A DNA stretch of 20,000 nt from positions 64,670,824-64,690,823 of the forward strand of contig CM060322.1 in assembly GCA_030674155.1 (NCBI GenBank). Direction: 5' to 3'. Position 1 is the first letter of the stretch. Each line of letters opens with the position of its first letter. Position numbers and translations under genes: made by a program. Of the stretch, positions 1-7,720 are shown one piece after another. The DNA comes from Stramonita haemastoma. Lineage: Eukaryota; Mollusca; Gastropoda; Neogastropoda; Muricidae. The notes under the pieces are model-generated. The model did no database searches. It had not been told where the DNA came from and saw only the letters and a list, made by a program, of their open reading frames with translations.

Positions 1-11
1 TCTTTCGACAG

Positions 12-330
12 ACGCTACAGCTGAGTGGTTGGAACAACTTAACTTTAATCCTGTGGGTTCATGAAGTCGTGGGTTCGTATCTAGGAAGGAGATGTCTGGT
101 GAATACAGTGTGGGGATTTACGTGATCTCTCACGTCAACTGAAAGTGCAGACCTGCTGATGCCTTATTTTCTTTCGTGCATCTACCCATAAAGAGTATCA
201 ACTATGCTTGTTAAAGATCCTGTAACTCATGTCAGCGTCGGGTGGGTTACGGAAACACGAACATACCTAGCATGCATCATGTAAAAAAAAAAAAGTCCCA
301 CTCTAATGCCAAAATGTGTGGGCTGAGACC
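12..330 (+). mobile_element. SINE family D, tRNA-headed, 3' end degenerate
   Basis: The left part looks like a decayed tRNA. A box-A-like CAGCTGAGTGG lies near position 20 and a box-B-like GGGTTCGTATC near 80. The body then carries blocks such as GTCAGCGTCGGGTGGGTTAC (about 232-251) and AGCATGCATC. I recall very similar blocks from a SINE common in snail genomes; this is memory, not a search. After 280 there is a run of A, then a block around GTGTGGGCTGAGAC that looks like the element's far 3' end after an internal deletion. It has no coding capacity. Only one copy lies in this window, so the ends are approximate. Confidence 0.5.
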
Positions 331-397
331 AGTGGGCAGACCTCCTGCAGAGTGACAATTGCAGAACATCGGGCACTTGGCTTTTGGCCAGCGCCAA

Positions 398-668
398 ATA
401 AGAACAATTAGCACTCGCTTTCCCGGAGTCAAGTTAAGGTGTCGATGGGGGTTACCAGTTGGATGGGTGACCGATTGTGCGCCTTGGTTTCAGTACATTC
501 CCCCCAGTTCACCCAGCTGCAAATAGCTACCTGCCTTCTTTAGGGTCAGGGAAGGTAAAGCAGCGAGGGAGAGATGGGCGCTGCCCTGTGTTGGCCCCTC
601 GAGAAACTGAGGTCTCTGATGCCTTGCTCCCCTACGACCGCCTAGGTTATGGGACACCTTAACCTTTA
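398..668 (+). mobile_element. SINE family A, copy 1 (5S-like promoter segment)
   Basis: First of six copies of family A. Positions 430-473 resemble the internal promoter of 5S rRNA: AAGTTAAGG at 431-439 (box-A-like) and TTGGATGGGTGACCG at 459-473 (box-C-like). The body then has a block around CAGCTGCAAATAGCTACCTG, the block GGGAAGGTAAAGCAGCGAGG, and ends near GGTTATGGGACACCTTAACC. The tRNA-like 5' head seen in the copies at 3598 and 7936 is mostly missing or diverged here; only CACTCGCTTTCCC is shared. Short open frames across the element are not genes. Confidence 0.7.
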
Positions 669-1127
669 GAAATAAGGACGTCTAAAAGATGATTGATGTT
701 ATGGTTGTTACAAGCTGCCAAGTTTCTGTCTTATACAAGCAGCATACAGGCCCGCTTGTGCAGAATGGATGTGAGTTTCATGGGGAATACTTATGGACGG
801 GAGGATACGAGGCAGTCATTTGCAATTTTTTTTAATAGATCACGATGCATTCTAAACGGTCAGGTTTAAGCTGGATATGACGGTTGTAACTTATTAAACT
901 GTTATCAAGTTTAATGCTTATAGATACACCACAAATTGATAAAATATGTATCATTTTAAAAGCTTAAAAGCCACAAATTATTTTGTTTCAAGCACTTTTA
1001 ATTGTGGAAACAATCTAAGTTATGTTACTGTATGCAAAAGTATGTACTGATTAAATATTCCTAATCATTAATGTTTCTTCTTCTTCGTTAAGTACTCAGA
1101 CATCAACTACCCCGTCCTCCTTGGAAG
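669..1127. other. AT-rich interspersed sequence, no gene seen
   Basis: About 460 bp of AT-rich sequence between two oppositely oriented family A copies. I see no repeat shared with the rest of the window, no usable open frame on either strand and no splice-bounded exon. If the metalloprotease-like gene continues leftward, this lies in its fourth intron. Confidence 0.5.
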
Positions 1128-1357
1128 AACATAGGTAAAGGTAAATGTAAAGGCGTCCCATAACCTAGGCGGTCGAAGGGGAGCGAGGCATCAGTGACCT
1201 CAGCTTCTCTACGGGCCAGCATATTGAGGGCGACGCCCATCTCCTCTCCCTCGCTGCTTTACCTTCCCTAACCCTAAAGAGGGCAGGTACCTATTTGCTG
1301 CTGGGCAAACTATGGACTGCACTAAAGCCAAAGCGCACAAAAAGTCACCCATCCACT
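1128..1357 (-). mobile_element. SINE family A, copy 2, 5' truncated
   Basis: Reverse-strand copy of family A. Read on the minus strand it starts within the 5S-like segment (TGGATGGGTGAC near 1345), passes through the shared body (TACCTGCCC, AAAGCAGCGAGGGAGAGG) and ends at GGTTATGGGACGCC, followed by a short tail of TTTACC-like units (1130-1155). It adjoins family B directly on the right, so its own 5' end is lost or replaced. The tail shows what the 3' terminus of this family looks like. Confidence 0.7.
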
Positions 1358-1500
1358 CAATAATGGATCAGTGGTCTAGGTGGTCACGCGCCTTGCCTAG
1401 AAAGCAAGAAGTCCGGGTCGGAGTGTGCGGGGTTCGTACCCCGTTTGGACCCAAAACTTTTTCCCCATCCATTAGTCCATGAGTGGTGGTCTGGGCGCTA

Positions 1501-1531
<31 letters not shown>

Positions 1532-1806
1532 CGTGTGTTACACATCACTATTTAGCGCACGTAAAAGAACCCACGGCAACAAGGGGGTTGTCCCTGGCAA
1601 AATTCTGTAGAAAAAAGCCACTCTGATAGGGAAACAAATACACTTGCATGCAGGAAAAAGAAAAAAAAAAGGGTAGGCGCTGCACATGTGGCGACGCGCT
1701 CTCCCCGGGGAGAGCAGCCCGAATTTCACGCAGAGAAATCTGCCGTGACATAAAGTGGTACAAAATACAAAATACAAAAATACAAAAATACAATAATGCT
1801 TATCCT
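1358..1806 (+). mobile_element. SINE family B, near full length
   Basis: A tRNA-derived SINE. The head has a box-A-like stretch near 1373-1384 and an intact T-arm, CGGGGTTCGTACCCCG (about 1428-1443), whose stem pairs perfectly around a box B. The central part (about 1505-1540) reads TTCGGATGAGACGATAAACC and then GAGGTCCCGTGTG, a block shared with family C. Next come GAACCCACGGCAAC and AAAATTCTGTAGAAAAAAGC, then the 3' domain TCTCCCCGGGGAGAGCAGCC. It ends in ATACAAA-type units (1766-1795). The centre resembles what I remember of Deu/Nin-type conserved SINE domains from marine animals. That is memory only. Confidence 0.7.
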
Positions 1807-1837
1807 TAGGTTGAAGAAAGCGAGTGCTCTGATCACT

Positions 1838-2096
1838 AAGCTTCCTTCGGATGAGACTATAAACCAAGACCCCGTGTGCGAACGCACGCAGAACATCTTG
1901 CGCACACGTTAAATCCTGTTCCGCTTTTCGTAAGAGTAGGCCATCGTGTGCTGGTGGGAACAGATGACATTTACAAAAACTGCATACACACGGGGACTGG
2001 ATGTTAAAAAAAGCATATGAGTGCTTATTCCATTATCCTCGAAATAAAAAATAAATAAATAAATAAAATAAATAAATAAACAAATAAATAAAATAA
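1838..2096 (+). mobile_element. SINE family C, copy 1, 5' truncated
   Basis: Starts close to the shared core (TCCTTCGGATGAGACTATAA near 1841), then GAACGCACGCAGAACATCTT, CACGTTAAATCCTG, and the 3' end GCTTATTCCATTATCCTCGA followed by an (AATA)n tail at 2043-2096. The tRNA head is absent. Short sequence between 1807 and 1837 may be a remnant of it. The (AATA)n tail is part of the element and should not be counted as an independent microsatellite. Confidence 0.7.
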
Positions 2097-2143
2097 GCTA
2101 CTCCGTCCTCCTCCGTACTCCTCCTCCTCCAAAAAGAAATGTA

Positions 2144-2147
<4 letters not shown>

Positions 2148-2174
<27 letters not shown>
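2148..2174. repeat. (AT)n microsatellite beside a splice donor
   Basis: A short run of A followed by about twelve AT dinucleotides. On the minus strand it begins about nine bases after the predicted donor GTGAGG of the exon ending at 2183. Confidence 0.85.
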
Positions 2175-2175
<1 letters not shown>

Positions 2176-2182
2176 ACCTCAC

Positions 2183-2444
2183 CAGTTCCCCATCACAAAG
2201 AGAAAAGGAGGCAAAGCCCTCCATGTTGTCCACAGGGCCGCTGAAGAAACAGTCGGACAGGTCCACTTTGATGGGCACCCTCTGTCCGTCTTCCGTCACC
2301 TCGGTGAAGGTGGCGCCGGAAGTGTCCACAGAATGTCTGGACACTGACATGCGCAGTTGCTGACCGGAAGCGAGGTGTAGGGACAGCGTTTTCTGGTCAG
2401 TGGAGAGATCTTCGGCATGGCTGGCCAGGTGTCGTCTGTTCAGT
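2183..2444 (-). CDS. Exon 4 of a minus-strand gene: M12B-type metalloprotease propeptide
   Basis: Predicted internal exon of 262 nt. The acceptor is a pyrimidine-rich tract ending CCCCCATGACAG (AG at 2446-2445) and the donor is GAACTG|GTGAGG (GT at 2182-2181). It enters in phase 2, needing two bases from the upstream exon, and leaves in phase 0 after 87 full codons. The protein resembles Pep_M12B_propep of ADAM/ADAMTS proteases: a QKTLSLHLASGQQLRM beta-strand region, EDGQRVP, then DCFFSGPVDNM and SFSLCDGEL. The latter two match the family pattern of a Cys, two aromatic residues and a Gly, followed about 15 residues later by a Ser-rich strand ending S(L/T)C.G. No catalytic HEXXH lies in the window; it would be encoded further left, beyond position 1. 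The role inferred from the family is a prodomain that aids folding and keeps a secreted or membrane metalloprotease latent. The splice sites and reading frame are clear; the family assignment is by pattern only. Confidence 0.7.
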
Positions 2445-2470
2445 CTGTCATGGGGGAGGGATAGATAGAG

Positions 2471-2815
2471 AGGGTTACGGGACAGCCTAGTGGTTAGAAC
2501 ATTGTGCTCGCAATTTGACAACCCGGGTTCGATTCCTGTTCGAGGGGATTTTTCTCCTGGAGTTAACACCAGTGCTGACTCCACTCTCTCCAAAAGTCCT
2601 TCGGATGAGACTATAAACCGAGGCCCCGTGCGCGAACACACGCAGAACATCTTGCGTACACGTTAAATTCTGTTCTGCTTTTCTTAAGAGTAGGTCATTG
2701 TGTGCCGGTGGGAACAGATGACATTTACAAAACTGCATACGCACGTGGACTGGATGTAAAAAGCCCAAGAATGTTATTCCATTATCCTCAAAATAAAAGA
2801 ATAAATAAATAAATG
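2471..2815 (+). mobile_element. SINE family C, copy 2, full length
   Basis: The most complete C element. Box A is CAGCCTAGTGG (2483-2493) and box B is GGTTCGATTCC (2526-2536), an exact consensus match. The core AGTCCTTCGGATGAGACTAT starts near 2597, followed by GAACACACGCAGAACATCTT, GTGGGAACAGATGACATTTA, and the 3' end TTATTCCATTATCCTC with a short (AAATA)n tail up to about 2815. It lies antisense to the metalloprotease-like gene, and its 5' edge is only about 30 bases from the acceptor of the exon at 2444. Confidence 0.8.
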
Positions 2816-3050
2816 GTGGAAGACAGGAGAAGAGGACAGAGGAAGATTTATAACAGATACCTAGAGAAACATCCTAATGAGTAGTGACTTGATTATTTCA
2901 AAACAGAAAAAAGACATTGGAGCTTGGAGTGGACAGAAGGAGAAAGAAAAGTGTGTGCGTGTGTACTTCTTTCAACTTGTACGTACTTCTCTGATCTGTT
3001 TTTTCTTGGTTTTGCTTTTTCTTTGTGCATGCTTTGCTACAGTCTTTTAC

Positions 3051-3078
3051 CTATGGTTAAATAAAAACTGCACCACTT
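3051..3078 (-). CDS. Exon 3 (28-nt microexon) of the M12B-like gene, tentative
   Basis: Proposed because its splice signals and phase fit its neighbours. The acceptor is AAAATTTTCAG (AG at 3080-3079) and the donor is AACCATAG|GTAAAA (GT at 3050-3049). It enters in phase 1, taking the final G of exon 2, and exits in phase 2, exactly as exon 4 requires. It encodes VVQFLFNH plus two split codons (Glu at entry, Arg at exit). An acidic-hydrophobic stretch of this kind precedes the propeptide core in M12B proteins, but the segment is too short for recognition by homology. An alternative acceptor near 3102 would give a longer exon, in a frame that does not fit exon 2. The donor is more secure than the acceptor. 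Confidence 0.42.
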
Positions 3079-3162
3079 CTGAAAATTTTCTCTTATGCCA
3101 CACCTTGGTGGATATCAATCCGTCAATCAAATAAACAGTCATACAGTATATATGTAAATATT

Positions 3163-3294
<132 letters not shown>

Positions 3295-3511
3295 TGTTCT
3301 CTGTGATAACCAACATGATTTCCTCAGGTGTCAGGGGTCTCCAACATGAATGATAGCGATGTCATGGCCATCCGTATCCTCTGAAATAGTCAAACAAACG
3401 CAAGAATACATTTGTTTCTTTCTAATGTCTTTCTGTATGGCTTGTTGTCTGTGAGTCTGTCTCAGTTTCTTAATTTTTCTATTTTCACTTTTCCTCCCTC
3501 TTTTCTTTGCA

Positions 3512-3512
<1 letters not shown>

Positions 3513-3553
<41 letters not shown>
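3513..3553. repeat. (CA)n microsatellite
   Basis: Twenty CA units, nearly perfect, in predicted intron 2, directly left of family A copy 3. Confidence 0.95.
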
Positions 3554-3557
<4 letters not shown>

Positions 3558-3597
3558 CCCTCAAACAAAGGCCATATTTTTTCTATAAGGTATCGTG

Positions 3598-3884
3598 GGA
3601 CGGGATATCTCAGCGGTCAGAGCACTCTTTTTCCCCAAGCTAAGGTTAATCAGCATCCAGCGTGGTTACCAGTTGAATGGGTGACCGTTTGCACGCATTG
3701 GCTTCAGCACAGTGCACTCAGCTGTAAATGGGTACCTGCCCTCTTTAGGGTCAGGGAAGGTAAAGCAGCGAGGGAGAGGAGATGGGCACCGCCCTCAATG
3801 TGCTGGCCCCTATGGAAGCTAAGGTCTCTGGTGCCTCGCTCCCCTACAACCACTTAGGTTATAAACCATTACCATTACCGTTAT
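3598..3884 (+). mobile_element. SINE family A, copy 3, full length with tRNA-like head
   Basis: One of two copies that keep the whole head. ATATCTCAGCGGTCAGAGC (3605-3623) resembles the 5' half of a tRNA with box A. It then runs directly into AAGCTAAGG (3637-3645) and GTTGAATGGGTGACCG (3672-3687), which resemble the 5S rRNA box A and box C. The body follows (TGTAAATGGGTACCTGCCC, GGTAAAGCAGCGAGGGAGAG), ending at CACTTAGGTTATAAACC and an (ATTACC)n tail. It lies antisense to the host gene in predicted intron 2. Confidence 0.75.
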
Positions 3885-4267
3885 ATTATGTCTAACCTTC
3901 CTGAGAGAGGGTCAGTGTTTACCTCACAAGTACGATTCTTATTTTCTTGCAAGAAAAATGTACAGACCTGCATTAGCCCCTAACACTGAAAAAGCTTCCA
4001 TACAGGAACTCAACGTTTCTACCTGAGTGGAGGTGAGCTTTTTCGTAAGGATAGGACAAAAGTGTGGATAGTGAATGTGACGTCTTCAGAACCAACTTTG
4101 GGGGGGGGGGGGGGGGTATGGAACATACGTCATTCTTTGAAAAGGCTGAAAGGGAAATGATGTAGGATTACTTCCTCTGGGCTAAAATAACTCGGCTACT
4201 TGTAGGCCTACATGATACAGTAGACTGATTTGGTCGGTCCCTTTTCGTTGCTAAATCTTTATCTTAA
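3885..4267. other. Intronic single-copy sequence with a 17-base G run
   Basis: No repeat family or exon is recognised. A homopolymer of 17 G occupies 4100-4116; such a run is prone to sequencing error and could form a G-quadruplex. A GAGGTAAAC donor-like string on the minus strand near 3925 has no convincing partner acceptor. Confidence 0.5.
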
Positions 4268-4273
4268 GAACGT

Positions 4274-4328
<55 letters not shown>

Positions 4329-4336
4329 GTGTGTGT
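4268..4336. repeat. (TG)n microsatellite
   Basis: About thirty TG units with a single TTG interruption, in predicted intron 2. It is read as CA repeats on the gene's strand. Confidence 0.95.
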
Positions 4337-4557
4337 CTGTGAGCGTGTGTGCGCGCGTGCTTGCATGCTGGTTTGTGCATTTCATTAACTATAATCAAAA
4401 CAGATCCATGAATCTGTTCCCAATGCACAAACATAATGTTGCAAGGTTGTATTAAAAAAAAAAAAATTAAGCAAACTCAAACAATGACTACTGTGGTTGT
4501 GAAGTGGTGAATGTTTATTCTGTCGTCTCCAAACACACTTGTCCTAAGCTAAAAGTC

Positions 4558-4571
4558 TCTGTGTGTGTGTG

Positions 4572-4615
<44 letters not shown>

Positions 4616-4619
4616 TGTG

Positions 4620-4651
<32 letters not shown>

Positions 4652-4698
4652 TGTGTGTGTGTGTGTGTGTGTGTACATGCGTGTGTGTGTGTGTGTGT
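4558..4698. repeat. Compound (TG)n/(TGCG)n microsatellite touching a splice donor
   Basis: Alternating blocks: TG, then eight or so TGCG units (about 4585-4617), TG, four or five TGCG units (4632-4652), then TG up to 4698. On the minus strand the last block is AC repeats starting three bases after the donor of the 40-nt exon (GTAACACAC). Cys-Val or Thr-His open frames here are artefacts. Confidence 0.95.
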
Positions 4699-4701
4699 TA
4701 C

Positions 4702-4741
4702 CTGATTCAGTGATCCCTTCCAGATACTGGCCCAGCCTGCC
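4702..4741 (-). CDS. Exon 2 (40-nt microexon) of the M12B-like gene
   Basis: The acceptor is GTTTTGGTGTGCAG (AG at 4743-4742) and the donor is GAATCAG|GTAACA (GT at 4701-4700), a strong match. It enters in phase 0, as left by the signal-peptide exon, and exits in phase 1. It encodes [13 protein letters not shown] plus the first base of the next codon. The position right after a signal peptide and the amphipathic, acidic character fit the N-terminal end of a propeptide, but the segment is too short to place in a family. It is bracketed by a polypyrimidine tetranucleotide array upstream (from 4790) and CA repeats downstream, both on the transcribed strand. Confidence 0.5.
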
Positions 4742-4789
4742 CTGCACACCAAAACCACAGGGATCCATGTGGTGATTGAACAAAACAGA

Positions 4790-4864
4790 AGGAAGGAAGG
4801 ATGGAAAAAAGGACGAAAGGAAGGAAGGAAGGAAGGAAGGGAGAAAGGAAAGAAGGAAGAATAA

Positions 4865-4896
<32 letters not shown>

Positions 4897-4898
4897 AT
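4790..4898. repeat. (GGAA)n and (GAAA)n polypurine microsatellite
   Basis: Imperfect GGAA units (4790-4860) followed by nine GAAA units (about 4864-4897). On the gene's strand this is a polypyrimidine array of CUUU and CCUU units whose near end is about 50 nt upstream of the acceptor of exon 2. Confidence 0.92.
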
Positions 4899-5013
4899 GG
4901 GAGAAGGGAGAAGACTGAAAAAGAAATCGTAAGAAAGTGTGTCAAATTTATTATTTAACCAAGGAACATATAATGGAGGGAGGGGGAAGTGCAAAAGGGA
5001 GGGGGTGGGTTGC

Positions 5014-5246
5014 AGGCGGGCTAGCTCAGTGGTTAGAACATGGAAACCTTCATCCCATGGTATCTGAGGTTGCTGGTTTGTTTCGGTTGCTGAGCTTCTG
5101 TTTAAGGGAATTTCCTCCTTTAGAGTGAAAACTGCTTTAGCCTACATTCCCTCACATAGATTGCGGATGATACGATAGAAACTAAGTCCTGTGGATGAAC
5201 ACACAGGGAAGCTTGATATAAAGTCATGCGTACATGTTCAACAAAA
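5014..5246 (+). mobile_element. SINE family C, diverged copy
   Basis: The head has a perfect box A, TAGCTCAGTGG (5022-5032), followed by TTAGAACATGG as in the copy at 2471. The middle (GGGAATTTCCTCC, near 5107) corresponds to the stretch before the core. GATGATACGATAGAAACTAA, GATGAACACACAGG and GCGTACATGTT then follow the family order with many substitutions. No clean 3' tail is visible. This appears to be an older insertion than the other C copies. Confidence 0.6.
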
Positions 5247-5315
5247 AACTAACGACTTCATCTGGCGTACATGATAAAAAGAATCTTCATTTGGCGTGTA
5301 TGTAATTAATGTTAA

Positions 5316-5318
<3 letters not shown>

Positions 5319-5398
<80 letters not shown>

Positions 5399-5427
5399 TG
5401 TGTGTATGTGTGTGTGTGTGGGGGGGG
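5319..5427. repeat. Compound (TG)n/(TGCG)n microsatellite
   Basis: TG units, about ten TGCG units (5359-5398), more TG, then eight G. It has the same architecture as the array at 4558 and lies in predicted intron 1. Confidence 0.95.
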
Positions 5428-5999
5428 AAGGTGTGACATCTTTGAATGGTGATTTTCATGACCTAACATGTCCAGCATGCAATTTTCCATCTGAAGAGGG
5501 GTGAGCTCTGCCGGGTTCAGTCTGACCCAAAAACACTGCCTGACTGTTTCAGAGTGGTGCCCTAACAACTTGACAGGGCTAATGGTCATGAGACCAATCA
5601 AGTCACGTGTATCCATCCGAGAAAAAAAGTAATCAACGATTTTCATTATTATCCTAGCATTTTTTGTTTGTGGTGACATTCATAAAATTTAAAACAAAAG
5701 CTACCACAATTCATTTCATTCTAAAAAGATTTACAACATACAGTGGAGGGGTAAGGTGAAGGTATTTAACATTAAAAACAACAACAAAAAAAGCAAAACA
5801 AAATAAAATCAGACAAAACAAAAGACAACAAAACAAAAGACAACATAAAAAGCAAATCGCTCATTTCTTTTCCAAACAAAGCTATACAGTCTAAAGTCCA
5901 TCATATTTCAGATAGCCTACATTCTCACCCAACACTTTCATAGATAAATAAAAAGTCCATAACATGCAGGAAACCTCATTTTGTGTCCGTAATGTACTG
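5428..5999. other. Intronic sequence, no gene recognised
   Basis: About 570 bp, A-rich on the right half. A minus-strand frame across 5440-5640 is open for about 60 codons, but its composition is unremarkable and I find no acceptor and donor pair that keeps phase. I regard it as chance. Confidence 0.45.
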
Positions 6000-6060
6000 T
6001 TCTCACTGTGTCTCTGTCTGCCTGTCTCTGTCTCTCTCTGTCTCTCTGTCTCTGTCTCTG

Positions 6061-6138
<78 letters not shown>
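6000..6138. repeat. (TCTG)/(TC)n microsatellite
   Basis: TCTCTG-type units passing into about 30 pure TC units, in predicted intron 1. Confidence 0.95.
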
Positions 6139-6143
<5 letters not shown>

Positions 6144-6221
6144 GGTTAAATTTTTGTAGGTGGTAATAGTGGCTTGTAGGTTAGTAGGTTGCTATTACCT
6201 TTTTCCAAAAAAAAATTATAG

Positions 6222-6359
6222 CAATATCCCTAATCAGGGCAAGGGCCGGATGAAAAAAAAAGTATGTAGTACTTACTCTGTAACCCTTGAAAAATAAAGA
6301 TTATTCATTCATTCATTCATTCATTCATTCATTCATTCATTCATTCATTCATTCATTCA
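6222..6359 (+). mobile_element. 3' end of a non-LTR retroposon with (ATTC)n tail
   Basis: The stretch GGGCCGGATG ... ACTTACTCTGTAACCCTTGA is followed by AAAAATAAAGATT and then fourteen or so ATTC units. An AATAAAGATT motif next to a tandem 4-mer tail is the usual 3' end of CR1/L2-like LINEs or of SINEs that copy their tail. Only the last 80 bp or so are present, with no coding part. The left boundary is uncertain. Confidence 0.5.
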
Positions 6360-6486
<127 letters not shown>

Positions 6487-6514
6487 AGGCATCAGGCATC
6501 TCATCATGGTGTAT

Positions 6515-6515
<1 letters not shown>

Positions 6516-6578
<63 letters not shown>

Positions 6579-6596
6579 ATATATATATATATATAC
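6516..6596. repeat. (AT)n microsatellite beside a splice donor
   Basis: About 38 AT units with a short AATATAAT interruption. On the minus strand it starts about ten bases after the donor GTGAGC of the signal-peptide exon. It is self-complementary and can extrude as a cruciform. Confidence 0.95.
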
Positions 6597-6605
6597 TCAG
6601 CTCAC

Positions 6606-6665
6606 AAAAGGAATGGCGGAGGTAGCGGCCAGCACTGCTGCCAGAAAGAACACTGCAGTCTTCAT
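6606..6665 (-). CDS. Exon 1: start codon and signal peptide of a secreted protein
   Basis: ATG at 6665-6663 with a purine at -3 (GCAGGATG) opens [20 protein letters not shown]. The short basic start, the hydrophobic core (residues 4-15) and small residues before a likely cleavage near TSA|IPF make a textbook signal peptide. The frame meets a stop three codons on, but CCTTTT|GTGAGC provides a donor (GT at 6605-6604) and leaves phase 0, which matches the entry of the 40-nt exon at 4741. The gene therefore reads leftward with intron 1 about 1.86 kb long. The product enters the secretory route. Linking it to the M12B-like exon rests on strand, order and phase. It could belong to a different secreted protein. 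Directly upstream lies a long TG array on the coding strand; no promoter element is recognisable. Confidence 0.6.
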
Positions 6666-6696
6666 CCTGCCCTCACTGTCACACACACAGATACCT

Positions 6697-6700
<4 letters not shown>

Positions 6701-6760
<60 letters not shown>

Positions 6761-6856
6761 CACACGTACACACACATACACAAACACACGCGCGCGCGCG
6801 CAGACACACACACACACATGGATATACACACACACATACACGCACATAGACACATA

Positions 6857-6937
<81 letters not shown>

Positions 6938-7004
6938 ACACACACACAACACAACACAACACAACACAACACAACACAGATGCATAGATAGACGCACACA
7001 CATA

Positions 7005-7079
<75 letters not shown>

Positions 7080-7106
7080 CACACATACATACACACACAT
7101 ACATAG

Positions 7107-7178
<72 letters not shown>

Positions 7179-7254
7179 ACGCACACACAACACATCACAA
7201 CACAACACAACACAACACAACACACATACATACATAGATACACACACACACACA

Positions 7255-7333
<79 letters not shown>
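6701..7333. repeat. 630-bp compound (CA)n array
   Basis: Mostly CA units. It contains two blocks of ACAAC-type pentamers (about 6946-6978 and 7196-7222), two CATACATAGATACAC blocks (about 7085-7110 and 7222-7243), and a CGCG-rich patch at 6788-6801. The repeated order of these blocks shows that the array grew by local duplication as well as slippage. It lies immediately upstream of the signal-peptide exon, read as TG repeats on that strand. Cys-Val frames of over 200 codons are artefacts. Confidence 0.95.
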
Positions 7334-7335
<2 letters not shown>

Positions 7336-7481
7336 TTCGTTATGTCTTATCTCCAGAGTCCTGAGTCCACAGGGAGCACATCAATATCAGGCCACCGTGG
7401 GGCCACCAGCCAGATGGGCCCTGCACTTCTCCTGGGTCACTTTGGTGGTGTTCAGTGGTGCCTGTTCTAAGCTAGCATACG

Positions 7482-7720
7482 CAGGACACCACCTACTAAG
7501 CCCCCTACTAACGACAGTATTAGCTCAGTCGTGGAGCCAGACTGAGTGAGTCGCCCATCTGAGGTGGCGACCACCACAACGTCCCTCCAACGACTGACCC
7601 TACCAACCTCCAACCCCAAAGGCTTTGACACAAACTCGCCACAGGCACAGAAGTGTATGGGTAAACCGAATCTGAGGTCACCATGAAACCAGAGCAACGG
7701 AGGCCACCGAATCAGAGGCA
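7482..7720 (+). repeat. Interspersed repeat family E, copy 1
   Basis: About 240 bp aligned end to end with the reverse complement of 17470-17711. Shared blocks include GGAGCCAGACTGAGTGAG, the ACGACAGT and TAGCTCAGT block, CTGAGGTCACCATGA and GAATCAGAG. A short inverted repeat, CTCAGTC and GACTGAG, is visible near 7530. It might contain a box-A-like TAGCTCAGT, but no box B is evident, and no long frame or target duplication is seen. The class is unknown. An 84-codon minus-strand frame across it is probably fortuitous. Confidence 0.65.

Noticed and set aside
430..473. Possible 5S rRNA gene or pseudogene
   Set aside because: Only the internal-promoter part resembles 5S, and the same piece recurs in other copies of the same repeat with a shared non-5S body. 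It is therefore part of a SINE.
1367..1450. Possible functional tRNA genes at the heads of SINEs (also 2475-2545 and 11058-11125)
   Set aside because: Boxes A and B and some T-arms are intact, but acceptor and anticodon stems do not pair and the sequence runs on into SINE bodies.
3331..3380. Candidate exon on the minus strand encoding EDTDGHDIAIIH after the acceptor TATTTCAG
   Set aside because: Its frame hits a stop 16 codons in, the only GT before that stop gives a weak donor, and the phase does not fit exon 4. The 28-nt exon at 3078 fits better.
5440..5640. Candidate exon in predicted intron 1, minus strand
   Set aside because: Open for about 60 codons, but no acceptor and donor pair keeps the phase between exons 1 and 2, and the sequence resembles nothing I know.
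6597..7330. Cys-Val-rich frames of more than 200 codons on the minus strand
   Set aside because: They are translations of the CA/TG array in several frames at once. Only the final 20 codons, at the signal peptide, have gene-like composition.
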